The notes: generated by a model not told the origin, from the letters alone. A stretch of DNA of 64,000 nt from CTSoil-075 sp042610375 (GCF_042610375.1 NZ_JBGJZL010000006.1:248001-312000); one strand, 5' to 3'. Shown: positions 1 to 8,196, counted from the stretch's first letter. A program made the numbers and translations.

Positions 1-126
1 AGCTTTCATACCTTCGAGCAAGGTAATCACTTTTTTACGAAGAATTTCTTGATTCTCCATATGGGGAAATAGTTTTTCTTGAACATCAATTAATAACAAC
101 TGAGACTTTTCTTTTTCAATACGCAT
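1..126 (-). CDS. Isochorismatase-like cysteine hydrolase, N-terminal fragment
   Basis: Only the first 42 codons lie in the window; the gene runs off the left edge. The protein begins MRIEKEKSQLLLIDVQEKL. The hydrophobic strand followed by D-V-Q-x-x-L is the opening strand of the isochorismatase/nicotinamidase fold, and its Asp is normally part of the Asp-Lys-Cys catalytic triad. The ATG at 126 follows a purine-rich ribosome binding site (GGGAGAGG). The catalytic Lys and Cys are outside the window, so substrate and activity cannot be judged. It is downstream of the chemoreceptor gene but separated from it by a terminator-like hairpin. Confidence 0.7.
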   Translation of the reverse strand, partial: MRIEKEKSQLLLIDVQEKLFPHMENQEILRKKVITLLEGMKA

Positions 127-206
127 ATTTTCTTTCCTCTCCCTTTCAACAATCATCACTTTTGACTTTTTGTTGTCATTTCGACAGGCACTCTAAATAC
201 TGATCA

Positions 207-258
207 TATAAAAAAAGACTTGGAACCCTAGAAAGTGTTATATTTTCTGATTCCATAA
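207..258 (-). terminator. Terminator after the chemoreceptor gene
   Basis: Read on the minus strand, an imperfect hairpin begins GGAATCAGAAA and closes TTTCTAGGGTTCC. It is followed by AAGTC and a run of seven T. It lies 80-130 bases past the stop of the methyl-accepting protein. The sequence resembles the longer palindrome at 19066-19094. Confidence 0.6.
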
Positions 259-340
259 AAAAATCACCTTGAATGTTTATGTTCGCTCTATCACCATAAT
301 CTCCTTGCCAAATCCATATAAAATCTACTTTTTTCTTGAT

Positions 341-2044
341 TTATACGATAAACTGATTCACTGCATCTTTTAGTTTATTGGACAAATGAGCTAAATTCTG
401 GCTAGAGGAAGCGATTTCTTCTATGGATGCCAATTGCTCTTGTGTAGCCGCTGATACAGTATGAGTCTGATTCGCCGTTTCCTTCGTAATGGTATCAATG
501 GTCTGAACTGAGGAAATGACTCGTTGGCTTCCGACTACTAACTGTTGTAGCGTCGCAGAAATTCCATTAACCTGTGAAGAAACTTCATTAACCTTTTCCT
601 GTATTTCATTAAATGATTGTCCAGCCATAGTAACGACTTGTGTTCCTATGGCAATCTCTTGTGCACCATGATTCATGGCAAGTACAGCTGCTTTCATATC
701 ATCTTGAATAATACCAATGATTCCAGCAATCCTTTTGGTCGCTCCTTGAGATTCTTCAGCTAATTTTCGTACTTCTTCCGCTACAACGGCAAAACCTCTA
801 CCTTGCTCACCTGCATGGGCAGCTTCAATGGCAGCATTTAATGCCAATAGGTTTGTTTGTCCTGCAATATTTGCAATATCATCTACAATTTGTCCAATTT
901 CAAGTGAGCTATTACTTAGTTTCGTAACAGCTTCACTGACAATTTGAGAAGATTGATTAACTAAAATCATCTGGTTAACAGCTGTTCCAATCGCATGACT
1001 GCCATCCTGCGCTACCTGAGATGTCTTATCAGCTACATTGGCTACACGACTTGCATTGACTGCAACTTTCTGTACACTTATCGTAATTTGCTCTACAACG
1101 TCGCAAGCTTCATCGGAAGCCTTTGATTGATTTTCTACTCCCTGAGCTACTTCTGTGATCGTAACGGTCACTTGATTCGCCGCTAATGCTGATTGCTCTG
1201 CACTATTAGATAAATCTTCAGAAGAAGAAGTAACTTGTAGAGCTGTATCCGATACAACCGAAACAATATTTTTAAGACTTTCTAACATGGTATTGGTAGC
1301 AATACCCAATTCCCCAATTTCATCCTTATCGCCAATCTTTATGGGCGCAACAGATAGATCTCCGTGAGCAACTTTTTGTAAGCAGACTACACATTGATGC
1401 AACCGAGTCACAATCATTCGTGAAAGTAACCATGCAATCATACCACTCGTCATAATACTAATTAAAAATATAATTCCCATACTCCACTTTGCCGATAATC
1501 CAGCTGATTTGCTACTCATCCATTCACGATTCGTCAATTCACTGATTTCTTTACGCAACTTTTTATGAACATGCCCACATGCATCCATATAAATTTTTCC
1601 ATCTGCTAATCTTGCTTGTGCCAGTTGCAGTTTACCGTTTTTAATAAGGTCAATTTGACTATCAAAGTGTTTATTAATGACTTCAATATTAGGTTTTGTT
1701 TCATTTTCTACGATACTTTCCAAGGCAGGATATACAGAATAATATCCTTCTAATTCTTTCATAATATGATCGATATTTTTGCGACTTGCAGCATAGGATT
1801 CCAAAAATCGCTCATCGCCGTTACTAGCAATATAGCCACGAACGCCCGCCTCTTCATTGGATAACTCAGTGCCGATTTCCTCAACCATGCGCGCCAATGG
1901 CAAAGAATCATTAGCTACTTTATTTGTAGCGTTTTCCATAATTCTTAAATTATAAAAAGCCGCAATTGTAGTTATTAGCATCATAATTAAAATAATACCA
2001 AATCCAACTAATATTTTAGAACCAACCTTTGCATTTTTTAACAA
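341..2044 (-). CDS. Methyl-accepting chemotaxis protein
   Basis: Transmembrane chemoreceptor that signals to the CheA/CheW array. The 567-residue protein has a first membrane helix at about residues 9-30 and a roughly 150-residue extracytoplasmic helical bundle. The stretch NEEAGVRGYIASNGDERFL resembles CHASE3/4HB-type four-helix sensors. A second membrane helix is near 187-210, then a HAMP linker and a long cytoplasmic signalling coiled coil. The hairpin tip reads NLLALNAAIEAAHAGEQGRG, the family hallmark that contacts CheA/CheW. A TTG start at 2044 is preceded by GGGGGAGG at good spacing. The gene lies 20 bp after the periplasmic sugar-binding protein gene, so the two are probably co-transcribed. 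The binding protein could be the ligand-loaded partner of this receptor, as MglB is for Trg in E. coli (inference). Confidence 0.92.
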   Translation of the reverse strand: MLKNAKVGSKILVGFGIILIMMLITTIAAFYNLRIMENATNKVANDSLPLARMVEEIGTELSNEEAGVRGYIASNGDERFLESYAASRKNIDHIMKELEGYYSVYPALESIVENETKPNIEVINKHFDSQIDLIKNGKLQLAQARLADGKIYMDACGHVHKKLRKEISELTNREWMSSKSAGLSAKWSMGIIFLISIMTSGMIAWLLSRMIVTRLHQCVVCLQKVAHGDLSVAPIKIGDKDEIGELGIATNTMLESLKNIVSVVSDTALQVTSSSEDLSNSAEQSALAANQVTVTITEVAQGVENQSKASDEACDVVEQITISVQKVAVNASRVANVADKTSQVAQDGSHAIGTAVNQMILVNQSSQIVSEAVTKLSNSSLEIGQIVDDIANIAGQTNLLALNAAIEAAHAGEQGRGFAVVAEEVRKLAEESQGATKRIAGIIGIIQDDMKAAVLAMNHGAQEIAIGTQVVTMAGQSFNEIQEKVNEVSSQVNGISATLQQLVVGSQRVISSVQTIDTITKETANQTHTVSAATQEQLASIEEIASSSQNLAHLSNKLKDAVNQFIV

Positions 2045-2064
2045 ACCTTATACCTCCCCCGAAA

Positions 2065-3084
2065 TCACTTTGCGTCATTGATATTTTCTTTAGTAATTAT
2101 TTTATAATCAATCCACACGTATTTTCCATCAGTGATTTTATATCCTATATTTTCGTTACTCGGCACTTTCCCTTCCGCAAAAACATTCGCAAGATTAAAT
2201 ATAGCTCTTCCTTGATGCACGGCATCGTTTAAAACAGTACCAAGAAGAGTACCTTCGCTAAGTGCCTTTAACGCTGGAGTTGTAGCATCAACACCAACAA
2301 CAGGTATGTATTTTCCATTTTGAAAATAACCCTTATTTTTCAGAGCATCAATGGCGCCTAGGGCCATATCATCATTATTGGCAATCACACAATCAATTCC
2401 ATCGCCGTGTGAGGAAAGGAATAGTTCCATTTTTTCCTGACCTTTGATGCGATCCCACATTCCTGTATCTTCTGCTACTTTTTGTACGTGAAAACCAGCA
2501 TCTTCCATCGCTTTAATCACATATTTTGTCCGCAATTCAGCATCCTGATGCCCTGGTTCACCTTTGAGCATTGCATAACGAATAACACCATTTGCGGTAG
2601 GATGAGTTTTAAAATAATTGACTAAGATTTGTCCTTGTAAAGTCCCAGATTGCTCAGCTTTCGCCCCCACATAATAAGCTTTATCCCATTTTTTAAGTTC
2701 TTCTAGCAAGGGTTCACGATTAAAAAAAATAACTGGCAAATTATTTTTTTTAACTTTTTCAATGATTTCACCAGCTGCAGTTGAATCAACAAGGTTGATG
2801 GCAAGTGAACTTATTTTATTTTGAATCATCAGATCAATTTTTTCATTTTCTACGGTTTGAGAATTATTTCCATTCCAAATATCAACTTTAATTTTCCCTT
2901 CAGCAATTTTGTAGATTTCATTTCGCACACATGTCCTCCAGGTATCATCAAATGTGCCAACAATCACACCAATAACTGCTTTCTTTTGTAGCTCTGTTGA
3001 TGAGAATCCTGAAGAATAGTAAGTTAAAGCCAAAATACCTAAAAAAAACATGACCGTAATGAACAATTTCATATATTTTTTCAT
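2065..3084 (-). CDS. Galactose/methyl-galactoside-type periplasmic binding protein
   Basis: Type I periplasmic binding protein (Peripla_BP_4 group) of 339 residues, closest in appearance to MglB. It has an N-terminal hydrophobic signal or anchor segment (about residues 4-24) without a lipobox Cys. The segment ANNDDMALGAIDALKNKGY and the later VVGVDATTPALKALSEGTL and GTVLNDAVHQG match the C-lobe of galactose-binding proteins. The ATG at 3084 has GGAGG six bases upstream; a GTG two codons earlier abuts that site and is unlikely to be used. No ABC permease or ATPase gene is adjacent. Its only partner is the chemoreceptor gene 20 bp downstream, which suggests a sensing rather than a transport role. 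A c-di-GMP riboswitch lies in the leader. Confidence 0.85.
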   Translation of the reverse strand: MKKYMKLFITVMFFLGILALTYYSSGFSSTELQKKAVIGVIVGTFDDTWRTCVRNEIYKIAEGKIKVDIWNGNNSQTVENEKIDLMIQNKISSLAINLVDSTAAGEIIEKVKKNNLPVIFFNREPLLEELKKWDKAYYVGAKAEQSGTLQGQILVNYFKTHPTANGVIRYAMLKGEPGHQDAELRTKYVIKAMEDAGFHVQKVAEDTGMWDRIKGQEKMELFLSSHGDGIDCVIANNDDMALGAIDALKNKGYFQNGKYIPVVGVDATTPALKALSEGTLLGTVLNDAVHQGRAIFNLANVFAEGKVPSNENIGYKITDGKYVWIDYKIITKENINDAK

Positions 3085-3249
3085 TAGCACCCTCCGTAAA
3101 AATAAGTTGTTTTGATTTTACTTCTTCGAATTACCCTTCTCATCTCCTCTCATCAGTGATCCTATCATCGACTAGCGCTAATTATTCTTTTAGATATTTG
3201 TTGGTTGATTATATCCTCAAAAGAATGATCAATCACTGTAATTGGGCAT

Positions 3250-3289
3250 AAAAAAAACAAGCTCGCAAAGAATTTTTCTTTGTAGCTTG
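3250..3289 (-). terminator. Riboswitch expression-platform terminator
   Basis: On the minus strand, arms AAGCTACAAAGAA and TTCTTTGCGAGCTT (13 pairs around a small internal loop) are followed by eight T at 3250-3257. The 5' arm reuses AGCTA, which is also the last piece of the aptamer. Terminator and closed aptamer therefore compete for the same bases. It sits about 165 bases before the binding-protein ATG with no gene between. Confidence 0.85.
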
Positions 3290-3372
3290 GCAATCGTAAC
3301 CAATATCGGTCGTAGACCCACTGCTTTGCGTCCTTGCCTTTCGACAAGTTTGCCCTTTTTATCAATTGCTAT
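3282..3372 (-). ncRNA. Cyclic-di-GMP-I (GEMM-I) riboswitch aptamer
   Basis: The minus strand carries the core of the GEMM-I aptamer: GGGCAAAC (3348-3355), a stem CUUGUC/GGCAAG closed by a GAAA tetraloop, then GGACGCAAAGC, AGUGGGUCUA, a variable hairpin (CGACC...GGUUACG), and AUUGCCAAGCUAC at the 3' end. A short closing helix UAGC/GCUA can form. The conserved GACGCAAAGC and the tetraloop are exact. The 3' strand overlaps the terminator 5' arm, so ligand binding would be expected to block termination (an ON switch; inference). It controls the binding protein/chemoreceptor pair. An apparent 66-codon reading frame over 3165-3365 is this RNA, not a gene. Confidence 0.9.
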
Positions 3373-3418
3373 AGTCAGCTAATCAACATAATTTTAATTA
3401 ACTTAGTTCTTTATATTC

Positions 3419-3446
3419 GCTATATCATAACTAAATTCCTTGTAAA
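3419..3446 (-). promoter_or_regulatory. Candidate promoter for the riboswitch leader
   Basis: Minus-strand TTTACA (3441-3446) and TATAGC (3419-3424) are separated by 16 bases and lie about 45 bases upstream of the aptamer. The match is moderate. No sigma-D-like GCCGATAA was found. The rest of 3450-3550 is AT-rich with no recognisable feature. Confidence 0.35.
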
Positions 3447-3550
3447 ATATTACTTATTTCTACTTTAACTGACACTTAACTATATTTCCGCATCTATATG
3501 TTCCTTTTTTTTACAATAAGCCTTCATGATTATTCTATCTTTTTGTATCG

Positions 3551-4771
3551 TCATTTCGATTTTACTAAGATAAAATAACTTAAAACGGCAGCTGTTTCAG
3601 CAACAGCAATGGTAACGCCCATAGGAATGGCGGTATGACTTCCAGCGATACCAACAAGAGGTGCCATAAATCCACCAAAAATAAAGGATAAGAGTCCAAT
3701 AAGAGCTGATGCACTGCCTGCAGCTTTTGCTTGATCCTGCATGGCTAATGAAAAACTACTGGTACCAACAACTCCAACACTCGATACCACAAAAAACAAT
3801 GGTACTAAAACAGTGTAAAGTCCTCCCCCTATCAAAGTCATAGCAAGCAAGGAAATCCCTCCAAAAAATGCTATGGCAAGACCTACAATCAAAAGCTTAC
3901 TTTCATGAACCCGCCCTGCTAATCTCCCAGTCACTTGACCAGCGATAATAATGCCAAGACCATTAATACCAAAAAACAAGCTAAACATCTGAGGTGATAC
4001 ATCAAAAATATTTTGCAAAACAAAGGGAGAACCAGAAATATACGCAAACATCGCTGCCATAACGAATCCTTGTGTTAATGCATACCCCATAAAAGATCGA
4101 TTACCAATTAATTTATGGAAAGTGCGGAAAGTATTGAGAGCGCCCCCTTGGGAACGTCGCTGAATCGGCAAGGTTTCTTTTAACCCAAAGAAGACAGCCA
4201 CTAGCATAATCATCCCCATGCCTGACAATACTACAAAAATTCCTCGCCAAGATGTGACTTCTAAAACTTGCCCGCCTAAAATGGGAGCAAGGATAGGAGC
4301 AACCCCATTCACCAACATCAATAATGAGAAGAACCGTGTCATCTCCGCCCCTGAGTAAAGGTCCCTTACAATGGCTCGCGAAATAACAATACCTGCAGAT
4401 CCTGCTAGTCCTTGAATAAATCGCATCAGTACGAATGTCCAAATAGTTGGAACAAACACACACAACAAAGAAGAAATCGCATAGCTCAGTAAACCGACTA
4501 ACAAAGGTCCTCTTCGCCCCCGTACATCACTAATTGGACCTGCAAATAATTGTCCTGATGCAATTCCTAGCAAACATGCTGTCAAACTAAGCTGCGCTAA
4601 GGATGTGCTCGAATGTAGATCATTTGCTAAGTTAGGTAAAGCCGGCAAATACATATCAATGGATAAGGGTCCAAAAGAGGCTAACATTCCTAAAAGTAAA
4701 GCGATCCATAGGACCGATGATCGAGATTTTTCTTCAGGAGCAATCGTCTCCTCTTGAATAGAACAATTCAT
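3551..4771 (-). CDS. Bcr/CflA-family drug efflux MFS transporter
   Basis: A 406-residue 12-helix major facilitator of the DHA1 group, predicted proton-coupled drug/H+ antiporter in the inner membrane. The first helix contains GPLSIDMYLPALP, the signature of Bcr/CflA proteins. The loop after helix 2 has GPISDVRGRRGPLL (MFS motif A), and helix 5 has NGVAPILAPILGG (motif C of antiporters). Full length for the family. The gene stands alone: no regulator is adjacent, and flanking genes are separated by AT-rich gaps. The substrate cannot be predicted; bicyclomycin, chloramphenicol and sulfonamides are known for relatives. Confidence 0.88.
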   Translation of the reverse strand: MNCSIQEETIAPEEKSRSSVLWIALLLGMLASFGPLSIDMYLPALPNLANDLHSSTSLAQLSLTACLLGIASGQLFAGPISDVRGRRGPLLVGLLSYAISSLLCVFVPTIWTFVLMRFIQGLAGSAGIVISRAIVRDLYSGAEMTRFFSLLMLVNGVAPILAPILGGQVLEVTSWRGIFVVLSGMGMIMLVAVFFGLKETLPIQRRSQGGALNTFRTFHKLIGNRSFMGYALTQGFVMAAMFAYISGSPFVLQNIFDVSPQMFSLFFGINGLGIIIAGQVTGRLAGRVHESKLLIVGLAIAFFGGISLLAMTLIGGGLYTVLVPLFFVVSSVGVVGTSSFSLAMQDQAKAAGSASALIGLLSFIFGGFMAPLVGIAGSHTAIPMGVTIAVAETAAVLSYFILVKSK

Positions 4772-4834
4772 ACGTTGAAATCAATCCTTTCAAATATAAT
4801 CGATAGAAATTCAGAAATAATATCAAATAATAAG

Positions 4835-4865
4835 AGCACTATTTCTCTTCACGACAAATAGTGCT
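4835..4865 (-). terminator. Hairpin terminator after the FliG-like gene
   Basis: Inverted repeat AGCACTATTT...AAATAGTGCT (10 pairs), followed on the minus strand by CTTATTATTTG. It is only modestly T-rich. It lies between the small FliG-like gene and the efflux gene and could separate their transcripts. Confidence 0.5.
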
Positions 4866-4965
4866 TGCCTTTTCTACTCATTTCTAATAAAAAATCCATC
4901 ATTTTCTCGTTGTCATTATTGTAATGGGAAGGTAGTCAATCGTCAAGATTAACGTATGACTTTTT

Positions 4966-5250
4966 CTACCTAAAAAATGGCCTTTGACTTTTATCGCTAA
5001 TTTTACTACCGTTAAACAACAACCTTATAATACCTAGAGTTTCAGATGGATTCATTTTATCCTCATAGCCCAATTGCCTAAACTCATTCCATACATCTTT
5101 TTGTACTTCTTGTGAAATTTCGATTAGTTTGCGAATTTTAGGAATAATCCTATTGATCTCATCGCTATCCATTAATGCAATGATGCTTTTAGCCTTTTCT
5201 AAACCAAGTATAACAAGAAAAATTGCTACCTTTTCTATTGCCTTCAACAC
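4966..5250 (-). CDS. Stand-alone FliG N-terminal-domain-like protein
   Basis: A 94-residue protein that resembles only the N-terminal domain of the flagellar switch protein FliG. Its opening, EKVAIFLVILGLEKAKSII, then ALMDSDEINRIIPKI, follows the FliG pattern EKAAILLxxLGEEKAAEIxxxLxxEEIxxI. The middle and C-terminal FliG domains (MotA contact and charge ridge) are absent, and about 20 residues after the domain are unrelated. The GTG at 5250 has GGAGG six bases upstream, a good site, so this is probably translated. In FliG this domain binds FliF at the MS ring. A free copy could compete for FliF or be a relic (inference). No other flagellar genes are nearby. Confidence 0.55.
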   Translation of the reverse strand: MLKAIEKVAIFLVILGLEKAKSIIALMDSDEINRIIPKIRKLIEISQEVQKDVWNEFRQLGYEDKMNPSETLGIIRLLFNGSKISDKSQRPFFR

Positions 5251-5522
5251 TAACTACCTCCTTGGAATCAGGGAATATTTTCTTCATTTTTTCTAACAGT
5301 ATATGATCAATTACAACCTCACTGATCCTTCTATTTTCCTTAGACAATATCTTTATCTTATTTCTCTGAGAAGTTTTATTGTATTTCAAAAATGAAACTG
5401 AGTCAAGAAATCCCTGCTCAGTTCACTACGGACTATTTTATTTTTCGGAACAACTAAGATAACATTTTTAAGTTAAATATGTACATAATATCTCAATAGC
5501 GAAAGTTTATGTACAGTGACTG

Positions 5523-5551
5523 TTGACATTTGTATGTATTCATTTTATAAT
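5523..5551 (+). promoter_or_regulatory. Sigma-A promoter for the T-box leader
   Basis: TTGACA (5523-5528) and TATAAT (5546-5551), both perfect consensus, with a 17-base spacer. Transcription would start near 5558, just before stem I of the T-box. Confidence 0.85.
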
Positions 5552-5559
5552 CTTGATAA

Positions 5560-5800
5560 TAATATATTTCAACAGTAATGATGGAAGAAAGTAATTTTGT
5601 GTTTTTCACGCAGAGAGCTAGTGTCTGGTGTAAACTAGTTGAAAATGCAGAATGAAGTTCCTTCCTAAACTGCGGACTGAACATTACAGTAGGTCTTGCC
5701 GTATTTGTCTACGTTACAGACTATAAGTAGATCTTATGATCAATAATAGGGTGGTACCGCGGCAATTCGCCCCTTGTAGGTACCATCTTTAGTTTTTTTC
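5560..5800 (+). ncRNA. T-box leader with first antiterminator/terminator
   Basis: Stem I spans about 5575-5680. GGAAG pairs with CUUCC at its base, then an AGUA bulge faces a GAAGUUC bulge (the specifier loop), then AUUUUGUGU pairs with AUGCAGAAU. The apical part carries AGAGAG and CUGGUGUAAACUAG. The antiterminator is exact: AGGG (5748-5751) pairs with CCCU (5771-5774) and GCG (5759-5761) with CGC (5768-5770), bulging UGGUACC (5752-5758). The competing terminator pairs 5748-5758 with 5779-5789, followed by T7. The UGGU bulge implies a tRNA with A at position 73. The specifier is GUU (Val) or UUC (Phe) depending on register; I cannot decide. Confidence 0.9.
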
Positions 5801-5810
5801 ATAGGATTTA

Positions 5811-5866
5811 AATTGGGTGGTACCACGGTCACTATCGTCCCTCTTCTGAGGGACGTTTTTTCTTTT
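5811..5866 (+). ncRNA. Second T-box antiterminator/terminator module without stem I
   Basis: A second complete decision module follows the first by about 12 bases. GGG (5815-5817), UGGUACC bulge (5818-5824) and ACG (5825-5827) pair with CGU-CCC (5836-5841). The competing terminator is CGTCCCTC (5836-5843), loop TTCT, GAGGGACG (5848-5855), then six T. There is no room for another specifier stem, so both modules must depend on the single upstream stem I, or the second responds to the tRNA acceptor end alone. Confidence 0.85.
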
Positions 5867-5920
5867 ATAGTGAGTATAAAAGAACATCGACAAATTTTTT
5901 TATTATTTAAGGAGGTTCAC

Positions 5921-7348
5921 ATGAATATTCCGTTTCTCATCGTATGCACATACATCGCTCTACTTTTTTTAATCAGTTATTTTGCCCAACGTCGCTCTGC
6001 TGGTAATGCTGCAAACTACATCCTAGCAGGTCGACAACTTAGCACCCCGCTCATTACTGTATCGATTGTAGGACTTGCTGTTGGCGGAGCTTCAACAATT
6101 GGCGTGGCTGAACAGGCCTATAAAGTTGGTCTTTCCGCAGGTTGGTATACAACAGCCTGGGGGATCGGAGCCATTGTGATGGGGCTGCTTGTTGCTAAAA
6201 GATATCGCGAACTCAACATAACCACCGTACCAGAATTGCTGGGAAGACATTATGATAAAAAAGGTATGATAGCTGGAATCTCATGCCAAATTTTGATTCA
6301 ACTTGTCGTTATGTCACTTCAGTATATTGCAGGCGGTAGTATACTCAGTGCGTTAATGCCCGAAATATTCACTTTAACTTCAGGTATGCTGACTAGCGCC
6401 GCAGTATTTATTGGCGTCACTTTGATTGGTGGCATGTGGTCAGCTAGTTTATCCAATCTTTTAAATGTTTCTCTAAAATATATTGGTATTATTTTGGCTA
6501 CAATTATTAGCGTTTCACAAGCTGGGGGAATCGAAAAGATCCAAGGTCAGCTCCCCGCTAACAATGTACCTTATCTTAGTTTCTTTGACGGCGTTGGCGT
6601 TATCGGTATTTTTACCTGGATCATCGTATTAGTCACTGTCAACTTATCACTGCAAAGTATTATTCAAATTTCCTTAGGAGCCAAAGATATTCAAGCAGCT
6701 CGTCGCGGCTTTATCATCGGTGGGTTGATGATGCTGCCGATTGGTTTTGTCAGCGCATTACTTGGCGTCATTGCTAAAACTATGTTTCCCGATGTAAGCC
6801 CTGCAATGGCTCTACCTATGACAATCATGTCATTAAATCCTGTTCTAGCAGGAATTACTCTCGCCGCCTTATGGGCCGCAGATGTATCGACGGCCTGTAA
6901 TTTACTCCTTAGCTCAGCAACTTTATTTTCCCAAGATATTTATAAAAAATTTATGAATCCTAACGTAAGCGATAAAAAATTTCTCATTGTCACAAAAGGA
7001 TCCGTATTCTTTCTTGGATTATTCACTTTATTATTAGCTATGACGATCAGTGGCATTATCAGTACTCTAATGATTGGTCTCAGTTTGACTGCCTCCTTTA
7101 GCATCATTGTACTCTTTACCCTATTTGCTCCAGGACTTTGCCGCAAAAATGCTGCTTTTTACACGATTTTGACAGGTGTCATTGTTCTAATTTTATGGCA
7201 GACAGTCCCAGCAACTCATATTTTTCCTCATGTGATCTACCTTGAATGGTTAGCCTGCACCGCAACTTTCTTATTAACCTATCTAATCGATCCAAAACCA
7301 ATCATGGTTGCAGATTCCATAAAAACAGCATTTTCAAAAGTACAGTAA
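5921..7348 (+). CDS. Sodium:solute symporter (SSS family) under T-box control
   Basis: A 475-residue inner-membrane protein with about 13 hydrophobic helices. SSS-family features are AANYILAGRQLSTPLITVSI after helix 1, AVGGASTIGVAEQAYKVG in helix 2, and a helix-8/9 region LAALWAADVSTACNLLLSSA typical of this Na+-coupled family. The ATG at 5921 follows AAGGAGG. An upstream in-frame ATG at 5813 lies inside the T-box RNA and is rejected. The transcript begins with a tRNA-sensing leader, so expression should rise when one amino acid is scarce. That makes an amino acid (Val or Phe by the specifier) or a precursor the most likely substrate, although most characterised SSS proteins carry sugars, proline or organic acids. 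It is isolated on the plus strand. Confidence 0.85.
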   Translation: MNIPFLIVCTYIALLFLISYFAQRRSAGNAANYILAGRQLSTPLITVSIVGLAVGGASTIGVAEQAYKVGLSAGWYTTAWGIGAIVMGLLVAKRYRELNITTVPELLGRHYDKKGMIAGISCQILIQLVVMSLQYIAGGSILSALMPEIFTLTSGMLTSAAVFIGVTLIGGMWSASLSNLLNVSLKYIGIILATIISVSQAGGIEKIQGQLPANNVPYLSFFDGVGVIGIFTWIIVLVTVNLSLQSIIQISLGAKDIQAARRGFIIGGLMMLPIGFVSALLGVIAKTMFPDVSPAMALPMTIMSLNPVLAGITLAALWAADVSTACNLLLSSATLFSQDIYKKFMNPNVSDKKFLIVTKGSVFFLGLFTLLLAMTISGIISTLMIGLSLTASFSIIVLFTLFAPGLCRKNAAFYTILTGVIVLILWQTVPATHIFPHVIYLEWLACTATFLLTYLIDPKPIMVADSIKTAFSKVQ

Positions 7349-7432
7349 GCTGAATTGAATTTGGTAGAGGATTATTTTTCCATAGACAATTCCCTATTCG
7401 ATTATTCGAAACCTAAAATTAACTGTATCATC

Positions 7433-7489
7433 AACCAAAAAAGAACATGCGAGACATCTTATCTTGTGTCTGCATGTTCTTTTTTGGTT
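7433..7489 (+). terminator. Strong bidirectional terminator
   Basis: Long inverted repeat AACCAAAAAAGAACATGC...GCATGTTCTTTTTTGGTT (18 pairs) between the convergent symporter and L,D-transpeptidase genes. The A/T-rich outer stem supplies a T run in both directions. Confidence 0.9.
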
Positions 7490-7503
7490 GTTCTAACCAC
7501 TCC

Positions 7504-8196
7504 CTAAATCCCCAAAAGATCAAGAGTTTTCCGATCAGTTATACCAGTAGCTTTAAGTCCTTTATCATGTTGAAAGCGCTTTAAGGCTACCTCTGTATCA
7601 TTGTTAAAAAAACCATCAGCTCGCCCTTCTAGATAACCTAAGCCCCTTAGCTTTCTTTGCAATTGGACCACATCTTGCCCTATCGTCTCCCGCTTAAGCT
7701 CACGATGAATGGGAGATATCTCACCTTCAATACGTACTGGAGTCCCCACTGGCACCCATTCAAACAGTTCTTCAATGTCTTTGTTACGTAAGCGAATGCA
7801 TCCTTGACTAATAAAGTGACCAATACTCCATGGGCGATTAGTACCGTGAATCCCATATCCACCCCAAGGTACATCAATACCAAGAAAACGCGTGCCTAAC
7901 AAATCAGCAGATCGATGAGCCTTCCAGATGACTCTCCAGTCGCCAATGGGCGTAGGCGTCTCGCTCTGTCCTACAGCAATGCGATATTGTTTATATACTT
8001 TTCCGTCATTATGCAGCTCTAAAATCCGAGCTGGAACCTTAATGACTATGGATATACTGCCTGTAGGCGCTTTCTCTACTTGATTAGGAATTGCCGCTAA
8101 TTCTAATTCATCCCAGTATTCATAACCTATAATACTGATAAAGAGACTCATCATAATGATTGATGTAATTGTAAAATACAACCTAGACTTTTTCAT
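7504..8196 (-). CDS. L,D-transpeptidase (YkuD) with C-terminal peptidoglycan-binding domain
   Basis: Secreted or membrane-anchored cell-wall enzyme of 230 residues, predicted to make 3-3 or lipoprotein-type cross-links using an active-site Cys. An N-terminal membrane segment (about 5-25) precedes the YkuD catalytic domain, whose motif HGTNRPWSIG...SQGCIRLRN carries the catalytic His, Ser and Cys. The last 60 residues (VVQLQRKLRGLGYLEG...ALKRFQHDKGL) form a PG_binding_1 repeat. The ATG at 8196 gives a normal signal segment and follows GGAG; in-frame ATGs up to 8238 would add 14 polar residues. Monocistronic, convergent with the symporter gene. Confidence 0.88.
   Translation of the reverse strand: MKKSRLYFTITSIIMMSLFISIIGYEYWDELELAAIPNQVEKAPTGSISIVIKVPARILELHNDGKVYKQYRIAVGQSETPTPIGDWRVIWKAHRSADLLGTRFLGIDVPWGGYGIHGTNRPWSIGHFISQGCIRLRNKDIEELFEWVPVGTPVRIEGEISPIHRELKRETIGQDVVQLQRKLRGLGYLEGRADGFFNNDTEVALKRFQHDKGLKATGITDRKTLDLLGI

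Noticed and set aside
3165..3365. 66-codon minus-strand reading frame
   Set aside because: It lies across the c-di-GMP aptamer and its terminator; no ribosome binding site and no protein similarity.
5189..5389. 66-codon minus-strand frame overlapping the FliG-like gene
   Set aside because: TTG start without a ribosome binding site; it overlaps the better-supported GTG-started FliG-like frame. A short leader peptide cannot be excluded.
5493..5684. 63-codon minus-strand frame
   Set aside because: Antisense to T-box stem I; composition explained by the RNA.
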